Shown here piece after piece: positions 19,036-27,313 of a stretch of 64,000 nt of DNA. A model generated the notes under the pieces. It made no database searches. It was given only the letters and a program-made list of their open reading frames with translations, and was not told where the DNA came from. Numbering within the stretch: the stretch's first letter is position 1; each line of letters begins with the position of its first letter. A program made the position numbers and the translations under genes. Source of the stretch: Bacillota bacterium (GTDB lineage: Bacteria > Bacillota > Clostridia > Saccharofermentanales > DTU023); NCBI GenBank assembly GCA_023389255.1, contig JAEWER010000019.1:128790-192789 (forward strand). The letters run 5' to 3'.

Positions 19036-19065
19036 TTGCCAAAACACTACCTGCTGTGCTATGAT
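19036..19065 (+). promoter_or_regulatory. Promoter of the Spo0A-domain gene
   Basis: TTGCCA, an 18-base spacer and TATGAT, with the extended -10 TGC directly before it. The start codon lies 49 bases downstream. Confidence 0.65.
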
Positions 19066-19113
19066 AGATAAACTTAAATTCATCTCAGCTGAATAAAAGA
19101 TATGAGGTGAAAT

Positions 19114-19758
19114 ATGCAAAGTACTTTTACTTATCCCACTAACAACCTAGGTTTAGGAATAAGCTCTCAAACAACTTCTGCGTCAGAGCACCAACTAAAG
19201 TTTTCTGTAGTTGGTTCTGATCGAGAATTAATGCGACAGATCAGCGTCACACTGCGTCAGCATGGCATACTCAATATTGCATATGGCAATGGAGTTGCCC
19301 ATTATTTGGTAGATGGCAGAACGGATAAAGTTCGAGCCGCCAAACTATTGCTAAATGAAGTCCAATCTACTAACTATTTAGCAACTATACAACGTGAATT
19401 TGTGGTACGAAATCTTTATCAAATGGTGGATTCAGTGCTTAATCGTTATTGTTTCAATCGCGAACTCAAAGGCTATAGCTATCTGCGATATGCGTTAGTT
19501 TTGCTAATGCAAGATGAAGATCTGTTGCTAGCATTAGGTAAATATCTTTATCCCAAAATAGCGATTAACTTCAACGCTAATGAGGAACAAGTAGCACGCA
19601 ATCTACGCTATTTATTCGAACAGCTTTTTCTAGAAGAAAACACTAAATCTGAAGAAACAGCAAAGCTTTTACGCTATCAAACAACTTCAACTAAATCATT
19701 GCTAAAAGCAATGCTTTTAGAAGTCAAAGAATTTGAACAAGTTGAGTATCACTATTAG
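19114..19758 (+). CDS. Regulator with a Spo0A-type C-terminal DNA-binding domain
   Basis: 214 residues. Residues about 118-178 (LKGYSYLRYALVLLM, LGKYLYPKIA, VARNLRYLFEQLF) match the Spo0A effector domain, whose family pattern is KGYxYLREAI, LYPxIA and RVERAIRHAIE. The N-terminal about 85 residues hold only a short receiver-like stretch (VVGSDRELMRQI) with no acidic pocket or phosphoacceptor Asp segment. It therefore resembles an orphan effector rather than true Spo0A, which has about 260 residues with a full receiver. Regulatory target unknown. GAGG lies six bases before the ATG. Confidence 0.72.
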   Translation: MQSTFTYPTNNLGLGISSQTTSASEHQLKFSVVGSDRELMRQISVTLRQHGILNIAYGNGVAHYLVDGRTDKVRAAKLLLNEVQSTNYLATIQREFVVRNLYQMVDSVLNRYCFNRELKGYSYLRYALVLLMQDEDLLLALGKYLYPKIAINFNANEEQVARNLRYLFEQLFLEENTKSEETAKLLRYQTTSTKSLLKAMLLEVKEFEQVEYHY

Positions 19759-19763
19759 CAGAA

Positions 19764-19822
19764 GTGGCGTAACGTTAACGATGCTTGCACAAAATGTAAT
19801 AAAAGCTTCGTGTTAACGCCAC
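19764..19822. repeat. Imperfect inverted repeat in a promoter region
   Basis: GTGGCGT at 19764-19770 pairs with ACGCCAC at 19816-19822; shorter inner pairings TAAC/GTTA and GCTT/AAGC lie between. No T run follows, so it is not a clear terminator. It precedes the CBS-protein gene. Confidence 0.45.
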
Positions 19823-19869
19823 AGTTATGAGATATGCTATAGATAACTCCCTATAAAGAGAGGAAAATT

Positions 19870-20358
19870 GTGCAAATGATCAATGAATACATCGAAGATT
19901 TGATGAGAAATCCTCTTCAGGAACTCATCATTCCCGCTGAAAATGTAGCTACCGTTCGCAAAGAAAACACTCTGTTACACGTCTTGATGCTTTTGCAAAA
20001 TATAGGTTATTCGTCTATTCCCGTTGTCGACAATGAATTAAAACTGCAAGGTGTTATTCGTATAGATGACATCATCAAAGGAGTGATTGACGAGGTCAAT
20101 TTCAACTGGGAATTGTTGTCAGAGAAACGTGTAGGAGAAGTGTTGAGCAAAGATCACTCAGTGGTTGGCGAACAGCCCGAATTAGAAGATATCCTGCATA
20201 GTCTAGTTGACCATAATTATGTCAATGTTGTAGATGAAGACGGAGTTTTCCGTGGCATCATAACTCGTAAAAGTATGTTTAAGCGTATCAATTATGTGGT
20301 ACATGAGTTAGACAACTGTTTGCAGATTGAACCCTTAGGTCAACCAGCTAATTGTTAA
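19870..20358 (+). CDS. CBS-domain pair protein (CbpB/YkuL-like)
   Basis: 162 residues comprising two CBS motifs (about 14-72 and 85-145) and little else. The segments NIGYSSIPVVDNELKLQGVI and HNYVNVVDEDGVFRGIITRKS are the adenosine-ligand-binding cores. Small stand-alone CBS pairs of this type in Bacillota include CbpB/YkuL, which binds c-di-AMP and signals to Rel; that role here is inference. The GTG start is chosen because AGAGAGG lies six bases upstream; an ATG two codons later is possible. Confidence 0.75.
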   Translation: MQMINEYIEDLMRNPLQELIIPAENVATVRKENTLLHVLMLLQNIGYSSIPVVDNELKLQGVIRIDDIIKGVIDEVNFNWELLSEKRVGEVLSKDHSVVGEQPELEDILHSLVDHNYVNVVDEDGVFRGIITRKSMFKRINYVVHELDNCLQIEPLGQPANC

Positions 20359-20401
20359 GCTAATAACTAGCGACTTTTGCTTTACCTTTGCAAAAAAAGT
20401 A

Positions 20402-20430
20402 TTGACAAGTAGCTGTAAAAGGAGTAAATT
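20402..20430 (+). promoter_or_regulatory. Promoter of tRNA-Arg
   Basis: Consensus TTGACA, a 17-base spacer and TAAATT, ending 17 bases before the tRNA. Confidence 0.8.
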
Positions 20431-20447
20431 GATTTGGCATTTGATTT

Positions 20448-20524
<77 letters not shown>

Positions 20525-20550
20525 GCCTCCTAATTTAGGAGGCTTTTTTT
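20525..20550 (+). terminator. Intrinsic terminator of tRNA-Arg
   Basis: 8-bp stem GCCTCCTA with its complement, 3-base loop, then T7, starting at the base after the encoded CCA. Confidence 0.93.
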
Positions 20551-20663
20551 CTGCGTATAATTTGCAACATCAAGAAATATTTCTAGCTATTTTAGGCAAA
20601 AGATTACTTAAGAATTTAGAATAAAAATATGCAGAGATAAAGGAAGTAAAGTAGTGTAGCTTT

Positions 20664-21137
20664 ATGAAAAAACATAAAACGAATGCGCTTAGAATGTTGG
20701 ATACCTTAAAGATCGACTACGAAACCTTAGCTTACGATGAACAACAGGCAGACGATGGTATCGCAGTTGCAACACTAACAGGTATGCCAGTAGAACAAGT
20801 TTATAAAACATTGATCACAGAAGCTAAGAGTGGTAAACATTATGTTTTTGTTATTCCTGTAGCAGAAACATTAGATTTAAAAGCAGCAGCTAAAGCTGTA
20901 TCAGAGAAAAATGTCGCCATGATTGCCGTAAAACAGCTATTACCTCTCACGGGATATGTCCGAGGGGGGTGCTCGCCGGTAGGGCTAAAGAAGCCTTTCC
21001 CAGTAGTAATAGATGAAACGGTTTTGTTACATGAGCATATCTGTGTCAGTGCAGGAGTTAGAGGATTACAGGTTCGACTTAAACCAGCTGATTTAATAAG
21101 AGCCGTGGGTGCTAGCACCTACGATTTAATAGTTTAG
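20664..21137 (+). CDS. ybaK: Cys-tRNA(Pro)/Cys-tRNA(Cys) deacylase, YbaK/EbsC type
   Basis: 157 residues. It hydrolyses Cys mischarged onto tRNA-Pro. Family features are TNALRMLDTLKI at the N-terminus, VYKTLITEAKSGKHYVFVIP (about 45), the KAAAKAVSEKNVAMI segment, and the active-site loop TGYVRGGCSPVGLKK (about 97-111). It is followed 12 bases later by a small acetyltransferase gene and is probably co-transcribed with it. Confidence 0.93.
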   Translation: MKKHKTNALRMLDTLKIDYETLAYDEQQADDGIAVATLTGMPVEQVYKTLITEAKSGKHYVFVIPVAETLDLKAAAKAVSEKNVAMIAVKQLLPLTGYVRGGCSPVGLKKPFPVVIDETVLLHEHICVSAGVRGLQVRLKPADLIRAVGASTYDLIV

Positions 21138-21149
21138 TGGAGGTTAAAT

Positions 21150-21440
21150 ATGCAACAGCATCCTGAACTTAAGTTTGAAAGTGATTGTTTTTATTTAGGT
21201 GAAAGCAGAGAAGAAGCCTTAGCAATTATCGAATGGAGATATGTTGCTGAAAAGGTAATTGATGTGAATCATACTTTTGTTTCTGAGTCATTACGGGGAC
21301 AAGGAATAGCACAAAAATTAGTTGAGGCAGTTTTGGAATTAGCTAGACAAGATAATTTAAAAATTATTCCCAGCTGTTCTTATGTAGATAAATATTTAGC
21401 TAAACACGAAGCTGAATGCCATGGTTTGCGTCACCAGTAA
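21150..21440 (+). CDS. Small GNAT-fold N-acetyltransferase (YidJ/YjdJ-like)
   Basis: 96 residues, the single-domain short GNAT class. The acetyl-CoA-binding loop is SLRGQGIAQKLVEAVLEL (about 48-65), and the tail IIPSCSYVDKYLAKH (about 72-86) carries the Cys-containing segment typical of this family. GGAGG lies seven bases before the ATG. Substrates of this family are not known. Confidence 0.85.
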   Translation: MQQHPELKFESDCFYLGESREEALAIIEWRYVAEKVIDVNHTFVSESLRGQGIAQKLVEAVLELARQDNLKIIPSCSYVDKYLAKHEAECHGLRHQ

Positions 21441-21608
21441 AACTAGGAAAACTGAGGAAATAAGAGAAAGCAGAAGTTAAATAAATAACGGATTAAATAC
21501 AGCAAAACAACGGGTTTCGTATCTTTTGCATAGAACTAAATGCGAAAAATTTCTTACAATAACAGTTGTTTGAATGAATAAGCAGTGATGTTCACTTTAG
21601 GAGTTTTT

Positions 21609-22565
21609 ATGAAACAAAAAAAATTTGGTACCAAGATTGCCATTGTAGGTGCAGGTAAAGTAGGAGCTAACCTAGCATACGTTATGTCGATAACGCATGC
21701 TTGTGATGATTTAGTTTTGATTGATATCAATCACGACTTAGCCGAAGGTGAGGCGATGGACATTCTGCACGGTTTACCTTTCTTAAATCAGATGAAAGTA
21801 CGCTGCGGCGATTATAGCGAAGTTAAAGATGCAGATATTATCGTAATGGCAGCTGGTGCAGGCAGAAAGCCGGGCGAGACACGTCTAGATCTAGCTGTTA
21901 AAAATTGCCAAATTGCCAAATCTGTAACGACAGAGATCATGAAACATTACAATGGTGGCGTGATCGTGGTAGTTGCCAACCCTGTAGATGTATTAACTTA
22001 TAAAATGATTGAATGGTCGGGTTTACCTGCAAACACCATTGTTGGTTCTGGCACAGTACTAGATGGTATTCGTTTCCGTACGCACTTAGCGAAGAAATTT
22101 GGCATTGATATGAAGAATATCCATGCCTATATTCTGGGTGAACATGGTGACGGTCAATTCCCATCATGGAGCTTTAGCAAGATTGCTGGTTTTGGTATTG
22201 ATGAGTTCTGCAGAGTTTCGGGCATGACCTTAACTGAAGCGGAAAAAGAAGAAATAGCATTGCAAACCAAGACTGCAGGTGCTGAAATTATTAAGCGCAA
22301 AGGTGCTACTTTCTACGGTATTGGTGTAGCGGTCGAAGAAATTTGTAAATCCTTGTTACACGATGAAAATACCATTCGTACAGTAGGCGCTAAACTGAGC
22401 GGTGAGTTTGGTATTTCAGATGTGGTACTAAATGTGCCATGTATTGTAGGTGCAGAAGGTATCGTCAAGATTTTAGAGTTGGAATTACCAGCAGATGAGT
22501 TAGCAAAACTACAGAAAGCTGCTGACAACATTAAGGCCACTTTAGAGGTTGTTAAAAACATTTAA
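21609..22565 (+). CDS. L-lactate/malate dehydrogenase family enzyme
   Basis: 318 residues. NAD-binding AIVGAGKVGANLAY (about 10), substrate loop GAGRKPGETRLDLA (83-96), NPVD (about 121) and catalytic H179 in LGEHGDGQFPSW. Overall sequence and the GETR loop look like L-LDH, but the specificity residue (dogfish position 102) is Arg86, not the Gln usual in LDH, so oxaloacetate as substrate must be considered. The start at 21609 follows AGGAG at five bases; an upstream GTG adds eight residues without a ribosome site. It is monocistronic. Confidence 0.88.
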   Translation: MKQKKFGTKIAIVGAGKVGANLAYVMSITHACDDLVLIDINHDLAEGEAMDILHGLPFLNQMKVRCGDYSEVKDADIIVMAAGAGRKPGETRLDLAVKNCQIAKSVTTEIMKHYNGGVIVVVANPVDVLTYKMIEWSGLPANTIVGSGTVLDGIRFRTHLAKKFGIDMKNIHAYILGEHGDGQFPSWSFSKIAGFGIDEFCRVSGMTLTEAEKEEIALQTKTAGAEIIKRKGATFYGIGVAVEEICKSLLHDENTIRTVGAKLSGEFGISDVVLNVPCIVGAEGIVKILELELPADELAKLQKAADNIKATLEVVKNI

Positions 22566-22595
22566 AACAGCTGAAGTTCTTTATTTTCAAATTAA

Positions 22596-22623
22596 GAGAG
22601 GCTAGCTACGAAGCTAGTCTCAT
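22596..22623 (+). terminator. Hairpin after the dehydrogenase gene
   Basis: 10-bp stem with one G-T pair (GAGGCTAGCT/AGCTAGTCTC) and a 4-base loop; only a weak T tail, so termination may be partial. Confidence 0.6.
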
Positions 22624-22706
22624 TCATATCTAATATCAATAAAACACAAATAGCTACTGTGTAATAATAGCAGGCGTTATCAATGATTATTCAAACGAGG
22701 TACAGT

Positions 22707-23654
22707 ATGAAAAAAACTATTTCGGTTTTACTTGCTGTTGCCATGTGCTTGTTTTTAGTCGCTTGTGCAGGCGAGCAGAAAACAACTCAAACCACAGGCA
22801 AAGCAGAGCAAACTCAAGTTGCAAATACAGCTGAAACCAATGTGCAAAACAAAGGCCAGTCAGCTATTACTTTCTACGGTTCAACTACTTTAGCTCCCGT
22901 AGTTTCCAAAATTGCAACTAACTTTACTGAAGAATTTGAAAAATGGAATAAAGTAGATTCCAGTTTGCCAGAAGAGAATATCGCAGTTTTTGTTGCGTCA
23001 GCTGGCTCAGGTGCAGGTGTTAAAGCTGTTATTGATAATACAGCAGATTTTGGCATGCTAGCACGTGAAGTAAAAGATGAAGAGAAGCAAAAAATTAAAG
23101 ATTATCAAGAGTACAAACTGGGTTTAGATGCTTTAACTATTTCAGTTAACCCAGAAAGTCCTCTCTTACAAGTTAAAGACGACATCACTAAAGAAGAGTT
23201 GAAAAAAATCTTTTCAGGCGAATACAAAACTTGGAAAGAATTTGACGCTTCCTTGCCTGCTGAAGATATCGTTTTAGTAATTCGCGATTTAGGTGGTGGA
23301 GCTCATGAAGTTTTCCAAAAGAAAGTTATGGGAGAAACAGAAGTAGCGGCAAATGCTATTCAAGCTCCTTCTATGGGCGCTCTGGTACAAAAAGTTATCG
23401 AAAACAAGAATGCCATTGGCTACGCTTCTTTCGGCATGGTTAGACAACATCAAGATGAGTTAAAGCCTCTGAAAGTAGAAGGCGTTGAGCCAACCGCAGA
23501 AAACATTCTTTCTGGTGCTTATGATATTTCTCGTCCGTTGGTAGTGGTTGGTTCCGGTGAGCTGACCGGTAGCAAGGCAAAGTTTATGGAATATCTGCAA
23601 TCAGCAGAAGGAACTAAAGTTATCGAAGACATGGGCTTTATTGCTAATAAATAA
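22707..23654 (+). CDS. pstS: Phosphate ABC transporter substrate-binding lipoprotein
   Basis: 315 residues. A lipoprotein signal with lipobox LVAC at about residues 18-21 is followed by a Thr/Gln-rich tether. The PstS fold then shows the phosphate-loop segments FYGSTTLAPV, SAGSGAGVKAV and RDLGGGAHEVF. It captures phosphate outside the membrane for PstCAB, encoded directly downstream. GAGGT lies five bases before the ATG at 22707; an upstream ATG (22683) would break the signal peptide. Confidence 0.94.
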   Translation: MKKTISVLLAVAMCLFLVACAGEQKTTQTTGKAEQTQVANTAETNVQNKGQSAITFYGSTTLAPVVSKIATNFTEEFEKWNKVDSSLPEENIAVFVASAGSGAGVKAVIDNTADFGMLAREVKDEEKQKIKDYQEYKLGLDALTISVNPESPLLQVKDDITKEELKKIFSGEYKTWKEFDASLPAEDIVLVIRDLGGGAHEVFQKKVMGETEVAANAIQAPSMGALVQKVIENKNAIGYASFGMVRQHQDELKPLKVEGVEPTAENILSGAYDISRPLVVVGSGELTGSKAKFMEYLQSAEGTKVIEDMGFIANK

Positions 23655-23664
23655 TGCATAGATT

Positions 23665-24528
23665 ATGCGTAGATTAAAGGAATGGAGTGTAGCAATCCTC
23701 TGTCGAGGAGCAGCGCTATGCTCCATTTTATTGTTTGGTTTTGTTTTATTTTATATTTTGCATGAGAGTTTAAGTTTCTGGAGAGAAGACGGATTAGTAC
23801 AATCTTTTTCTACTCACTGGCAACCTCTAAATGATCAATTTGGCATGCTTATAGCACTTCTAGGGACTGTGAGTGTTGCTTTGTTAGGCGTGCTCATTTC
23901 GCTGCCGATAGCGCTAGGCATTACAATTTTTGCTACCTGTTACTTAACCACTAGATGGCGCACTTTAATGGGATCGTTTTGCGACATGCTTGCAGGCATC
24001 CCTTCTGTTGTTATGGGATTTTTTGGTCTGATTGTATTGTTACCTATGATTGAAAACTCTTTTGCGTTATCCACAGGAGAAAGTGTGCTCTCTGCTGGAA
24101 TTTTGTTAGCTGTAATGTTACTTCCCTATGAGATATCGGCTCTTTTGGAAACAGCACAGCAGTTGCTTGAGCGCTACTGGCAAACAATTTTAACATTTGG
24201 TGTAAGCAAAGCGTATTTTGCTAGGCGTTTTTTATTGCCCAATTTGAGAGTTTCTCTGATATCTAGTTTCCTTTTGGCTTTTGCAAGAGGTGCAGGAGAA
24301 ACAATGGCCGTAATGATGGTTATTGGTAATAGCAATCTTTTACCATCATTTTTGGGCAAAAGTTCAACCATCCAAGGGCGTATAGCTTTAGAGATGGGCA
24401 TGGCAGTAGTGGGAGGTAAGCATTATCAAGCTTTATTTGCTTCTGCCTTTATATTGACGCTACTAATTCTATTAGTTAATTTGACACAAGCATTATTCCA
24501 AAAATGGGTGCAACATGAACAAAACTAG
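23665..24528 (+). CDS. pstC: Phosphate ABC transporter permease
   Basis: 287 residues and six helices. The binding-protein-dependent permease loop ARGAGETMAVMMVIGN (about 210-226) and LPNLRVSLISSF precede it as in PstC. Start is 10 bases after the pstS stop. The 3' end overlaps pstA by 14 bases, so the two are translationally coupled. Confidence 0.93.
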   Translation: MRRLKEWSVAILCRGAALCSILLFGFVLFYILHESLSFWREDGLVQSFSTHWQPLNDQFGMLIALLGTVSVALLGVLISLPIALGITIFATCYLTTRWRTLMGSFCDMLAGIPSVVMGFFGLIVLLPMIENSFALSTGESVLSAGILLAVMLLPYEISALLETAQQLLERYWQTILTFGVSKAYFARRFLLPNLRVSLISSFLLAFARGAGETMAVMMVIGNSNLLPSFLGKSSTIQGRIALEMGMAVVGGKHYQALFASAFILTLLILLVNLTQALFQKWVQHEQN

Positions 24529-25351
24529 TAAACATTATCTGCTTAACAGCCTATTTTATGCCTACTTGTTGTTGGCGTGTGGTTTGTTGCTAGGTTTTGT
24601 ATTGTTGTTTATCAAATTTATGTTGTGGCAGAGTGCTAGCTTACCTAGTTGGTATCAATTCACTTCTGGAGCCTCAGCCTTCGGACAAAGAGGTGGATTG
24701 TTATCTGCCACTATTGGCAGTTTGTGTTTAGGATTTGGTGCAGCAGTTATCGCAGGTGTATTGGCGATGCTAGTTGCAGTAGCAGACTATCTCTATATTA
24801 AAAGTGTGACGCTACGTCGTGTTTTGCAGAGCGTGATTCGAACTATGGCAAGTGTACCGTCTACTGTACTCGGTTTGTTTGGCTACGCTTTTTTTGTACA
24901 ACGCTTACAATTTGGCTTGTCCCTGATTGCAGGTATGTTAACTTTAGCTATTATGATTTTCCCTTACCTAGAACTCCGCTTCTATAAGCAATTAAATGAA
25001 ATAGACATAAACCTAGTTAATACGGCTAAAGCTTTTGGTGTTAAACGCCAATACTTGCTTTGGTATTTATTGCTTCCTTTAATTCGCAAACAAGCCTTAC
25101 GCAGTGTAGCTTTACAGATGAGTTTTGCGATGGGGGCAACAGCTCCGCTTATGATGACAACAGGTGTACTTAATGCACCTGTCCCTAGTAGCTTAAGTGA
25201 TCCGGTTATGTCTTTGCCACACCATCTCTATCTTATTTTGAGCCAAGGTCTAGACAGAGCGGAAGCATATCAAACCTGTACGATTCTATTGCTTTTAGTA
25301 TTCGTAATAAATGTAGGAGCTTTTTTGCTAACCCTAGAGAAAAATGTGTAA
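24515..25351 (+). CDS. pstA: Phosphate ABC transporter permease
   Basis: 278 residues and six helices. MASVPSTVLGLFGYAFF (about 110) is the PstA-type segment, and MSFAMGATAPLMMTTGVLN (about 205) occupies the EAA-loop position. The family AxGETAPL has become AMGATAPL here. It pairs with PstC to form the channel. Confidence 0.92.
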   Translation: MNKTSKHYLLNSLFYAYLLLACGLLLGFVLLFIKFMLWQSASLPSWYQFTSGASAFGQRGGLLSATIGSLCLGFGAAVIAGVLAMLVAVADYLYIKSVTLRRVLQSVIRTMASVPSTVLGLFGYAFFVQRLQFGLSLIAGMLTLAIMIFPYLELRFYKQLNEIDINLVNTAKAFGVKRQYLLWYLLLPLIRKQALRSVALQMSFAMGATAPLMMTTGVLNAPVPSSLSDPVMSLPHHLYLILSQGLDRAEAYQTCTILLLLVFVINVGAFLLTLEKNV

Positions 25352-25360
25352 GAGGTTATT

Positions 25361-26110
25361 ATGCATAATATTTTGAAATGTCACGATTTGACAGTTAGCT
25401 ATGGAGCTAAAGAGATATTGCACCAGATCAATACTACGATTCCAGCAAAACAGATTACAGCTATCATTGGACCGTCAGGTGGTGGCAAATCAACTTTTCT
25501 TTTCAGTCTCAATCGTTTGATCGAAGAGCGAGGAGGAAAAATTAAAGGGGATATCCGCTTAGATTTGACTTGTCAAAAGCCGGCACAAAGTATTTTAGAT
25601 TTACCGAAAGAAGAACTTAGGCAAACGTTAGGAATGGTTTTGCAAGAACCTGCTATTTTTCCGTTTAGCGTAAAAGAGAATTTGCGTTTTGTTTTGCGCT
25701 ACTATGGTCTTCCGGCAAATGATGATGCCTTGCTATCATTATTGGCTAAAGTTGGGTTGAGGCAAGAAGTTGAATTGAAACAGCCTGCTCTATCGCTATC
25801 GGGTGGACAAAAGCAGAGGCTAGCAATCGCTAGAACCATTGCGATGAAGCCACAAGTACTCTTACTCGATGAGCCCTGTTCACAACTGGATATTGGCAAT
25901 ACAGAATTGATCGAAAAATTGCTCTTAAACCTAAAACAAGAGATGACAATTGTTTTGGTTACGCACAATTTGGCACAAGCCAAGCGTATTGCAGACAGAG
26001 TTTTATTTATTTTAGACGGCAAACTAATTGAAACAAGTAGTAAAGAAAAAATATTTTCTAACCCTCAAAGGAAATTAACTGCCGAATATTTACAAGGTGT
26101 GTTCGGCTAA
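25361..26110 (+). CDS. pstB: Phosphate ABC transporter ATPase
   Basis: 249 residues. Walker A GPSGGGKST (about 37), Q-loop VLQEPAIFPFSVKEN (about 95), signature LSLSGGQKQRLAIAR (about 145), Walker B LLLDEPCSQLD (about 167) and H-loop VTHNLAQA. It completes a pstSCAB operon. No phoU or Pho regulator follows in the window: the next gene is rpsL behind its own promoter. Confidence 0.95.
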   Translation: MHNILKCHDLTVSYGAKEILHQINTTIPAKQITAIIGPSGGGKSTFLFSLNRLIEERGGKIKGDIRLDLTCQKPAQSILDLPKEELRQTLGMVLQEPAIFPFSVKENLRFVLRYYGLPANDDALLSLLAKVGLRQEVELKQPALSLSGGQKQRLAIARTIAMKPQVLLLDEPCSQLDIGNTELIEKLLLNLKQEMTIVLVTHNLAQAKRIADRVLFILDGKLIETSSKEKIFSNPQRKLTAEYLQGVFG

Positions 26111-26129
26111 GCACTCACAGGATATACTC

Positions 26130-26158
26130 TTGCAAAAGAAAAGGCTAATTGCTATCAT
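26130..26158 (+). promoter_or_regulatory. Promoter of the str operon
   Basis: TTGCAA, a 17-base spacer and TATCAT, 65 bases before rpsL and just after pstB. Confidence 0.65.
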
Positions 26159-26222
26159 CTTATGGACTCTTTTTGCGAGGGTCTATTTCTTTTGTCATTT
26201 TTAGAGGAAAGGAGGAAGCAAG

Positions 26223-26648
26223 ATGCCTACATATAACCAACTGGTTCGTAGAGGTCGCTTAACCAAAGAGGAAAAGTCAAAATCACCTGCTTTGCAAATG
26301 GGTATGAACACGCTGAAAAAGCGTGAATCACTGTACCATTCGCCCCAAAAACGTGGTGTTTGCACTGTGGTTAAAACAACCACCCCGAAAAAACCTAACT
26401 CAGCATTGCGCAAGGTTGCTCGTGTGCGTTTGACTAACCAAGCAGAAGTAACCGCATACATTCCTGGCATTGGTCACAACTTACAAGAGCACAGCGTTGT
26501 AATGATTCGCGGTGGCCGTGTAAAAGACTTGCCTGGTGTGCGTTACCACATCATCCGTGGCACATTGGATGCCGCAGGTGTTGCGAACAGAATGCAAGGT
26601 CGCTCTAAGTATGGAGCAAAGAGACCTAAGGCCGCTAAAACTAAGTAG
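26223..26648 (+). CDS. rpsL: 30S ribosomal protein S12
   Basis: 141 residues. MPTYNQLVRRGR start, the invariant TTPKKPNSALRKVARVRLTN (streptomycin-site lysine region), HSVVMIRGGRVKDLPGVRYH and the basic KYGAKRPK tail. All lysines at the classic resistance positions are wild type. Preceded by AAAGGAGGAAGCAAG. First gene of the rpsL-rpsG-fusA-tuf order. Confidence 0.98.
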   Translation: MPTYNQLVRRGRLTKEEKSKSPALQMGMNTLKKRESLYHSPQKRGVCTVVKTTTPKKPNSALRKVARVRLTNQAEVTAYIPGIGHNLQEHSVVMIRGGRVKDLPGVRYHIIRGTLDAAGVANRMQGRSKYGAKRPKAAKTK

Positions 26649-26672
26649 CGGTAGGAGATCGGTTGGACACAA

Positions 26673-26702
26673 TTGACAGAAAGTAGCCTGCTTCCTTATT
26701 TA
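26673..26702 (+). promoter_or_regulatory. Possible internal promoter before rpsG
   Basis: Consensus TTGACA at 26673-26678 with TATTTA 18 bases on, inside the unusually long 143-base rpsL-rpsG gap. It may instead be part of a leader structure. Confidence 0.35.
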
Positions 26703-26791
26703 ATAGATACAGGTCTTTCTGGCTGACACGTTCAAACCGTGAGTACCTATGATTTCGGTTATCCGTATGATCATGAAAGGAGGGAAGACAA

Positions 26792-27262
26792 GTGCCAAGA
26801 AAAGGCCATGTACCCAAAAGAGAAGTTCTTCCAGATCCCGTTTACCATGATGTTCGCGTGGCAAAATTAGTTAACACCGTGATGTTAGATGGTAAAAAAG
26901 GTCTGGCTCAACGTATTGTCTATGGTGCTTTCGACATCGTGCGTGAGCGCAGTGGACAAGATCCATTAGAAGTATTTAACCAAGCTCTTGAGAATGTTAT
27001 GCCTCAATTAGAGGTCAAAGCTCGTCGTGTTGGTGGTTCGAACTACCAAGTTCCTATCGAGGTTCGCCCCGATCGCCGTCAAACCTTGGCTTTGCGCTGG
27101 TTAGTGGGTGCTGCTCGTGGTAGAAATGAGCGCACCATGAAAGAGCGTTTAGCAGGTGAGTTGCTGGATGCTCTAAATAGCACCGGCTCTGCATTCCGCA
27201 AGAAAGAAGAAATGCACAGAATGGCAGATGCCAACCGTGCCTTCGCTCACTACAGATGGTAG
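26792..27262 (+). CDS. rpsG: 30S ribosomal protein S7
   Basis: 156 residues, normal length. MPRKGHVPKREVLPDPVY, VNTVMLDGKKGLAQRIVYGAF, the RNA-contact loop RVGGSNYQVPIEVRPDRR and the C-terminal ANRAFAHYRW are canonical. GTG start eight bases after AAAGGAGGG. The gap to rpsL is long enough to hold regulatory RNA. Confidence 0.98.
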   Translation: MPRKGHVPKREVLPDPVYHDVRVAKLVNTVMLDGKKGLAQRIVYGAFDIVRERSGQDPLEVFNQALENVMPQLEVKARRVGGSNYQVPIEVRPDRRQTLALRWLVGAARGRNERTMKERLAGELLDALNSTGSAFRKKEEMHRMADANRAFAHYRW

Positions 27263-27313
27263 TAGGCGAATTAACTACCAATTACTATAACGATAGGGAA
27301 GGAGCAAGTCCGA

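Noticed and set aside
22683..22706. Longer pstS start at 22683
   Set aside because: It would put eight polar residues before the lipoprotein signal; the ribosome site favours 22707.
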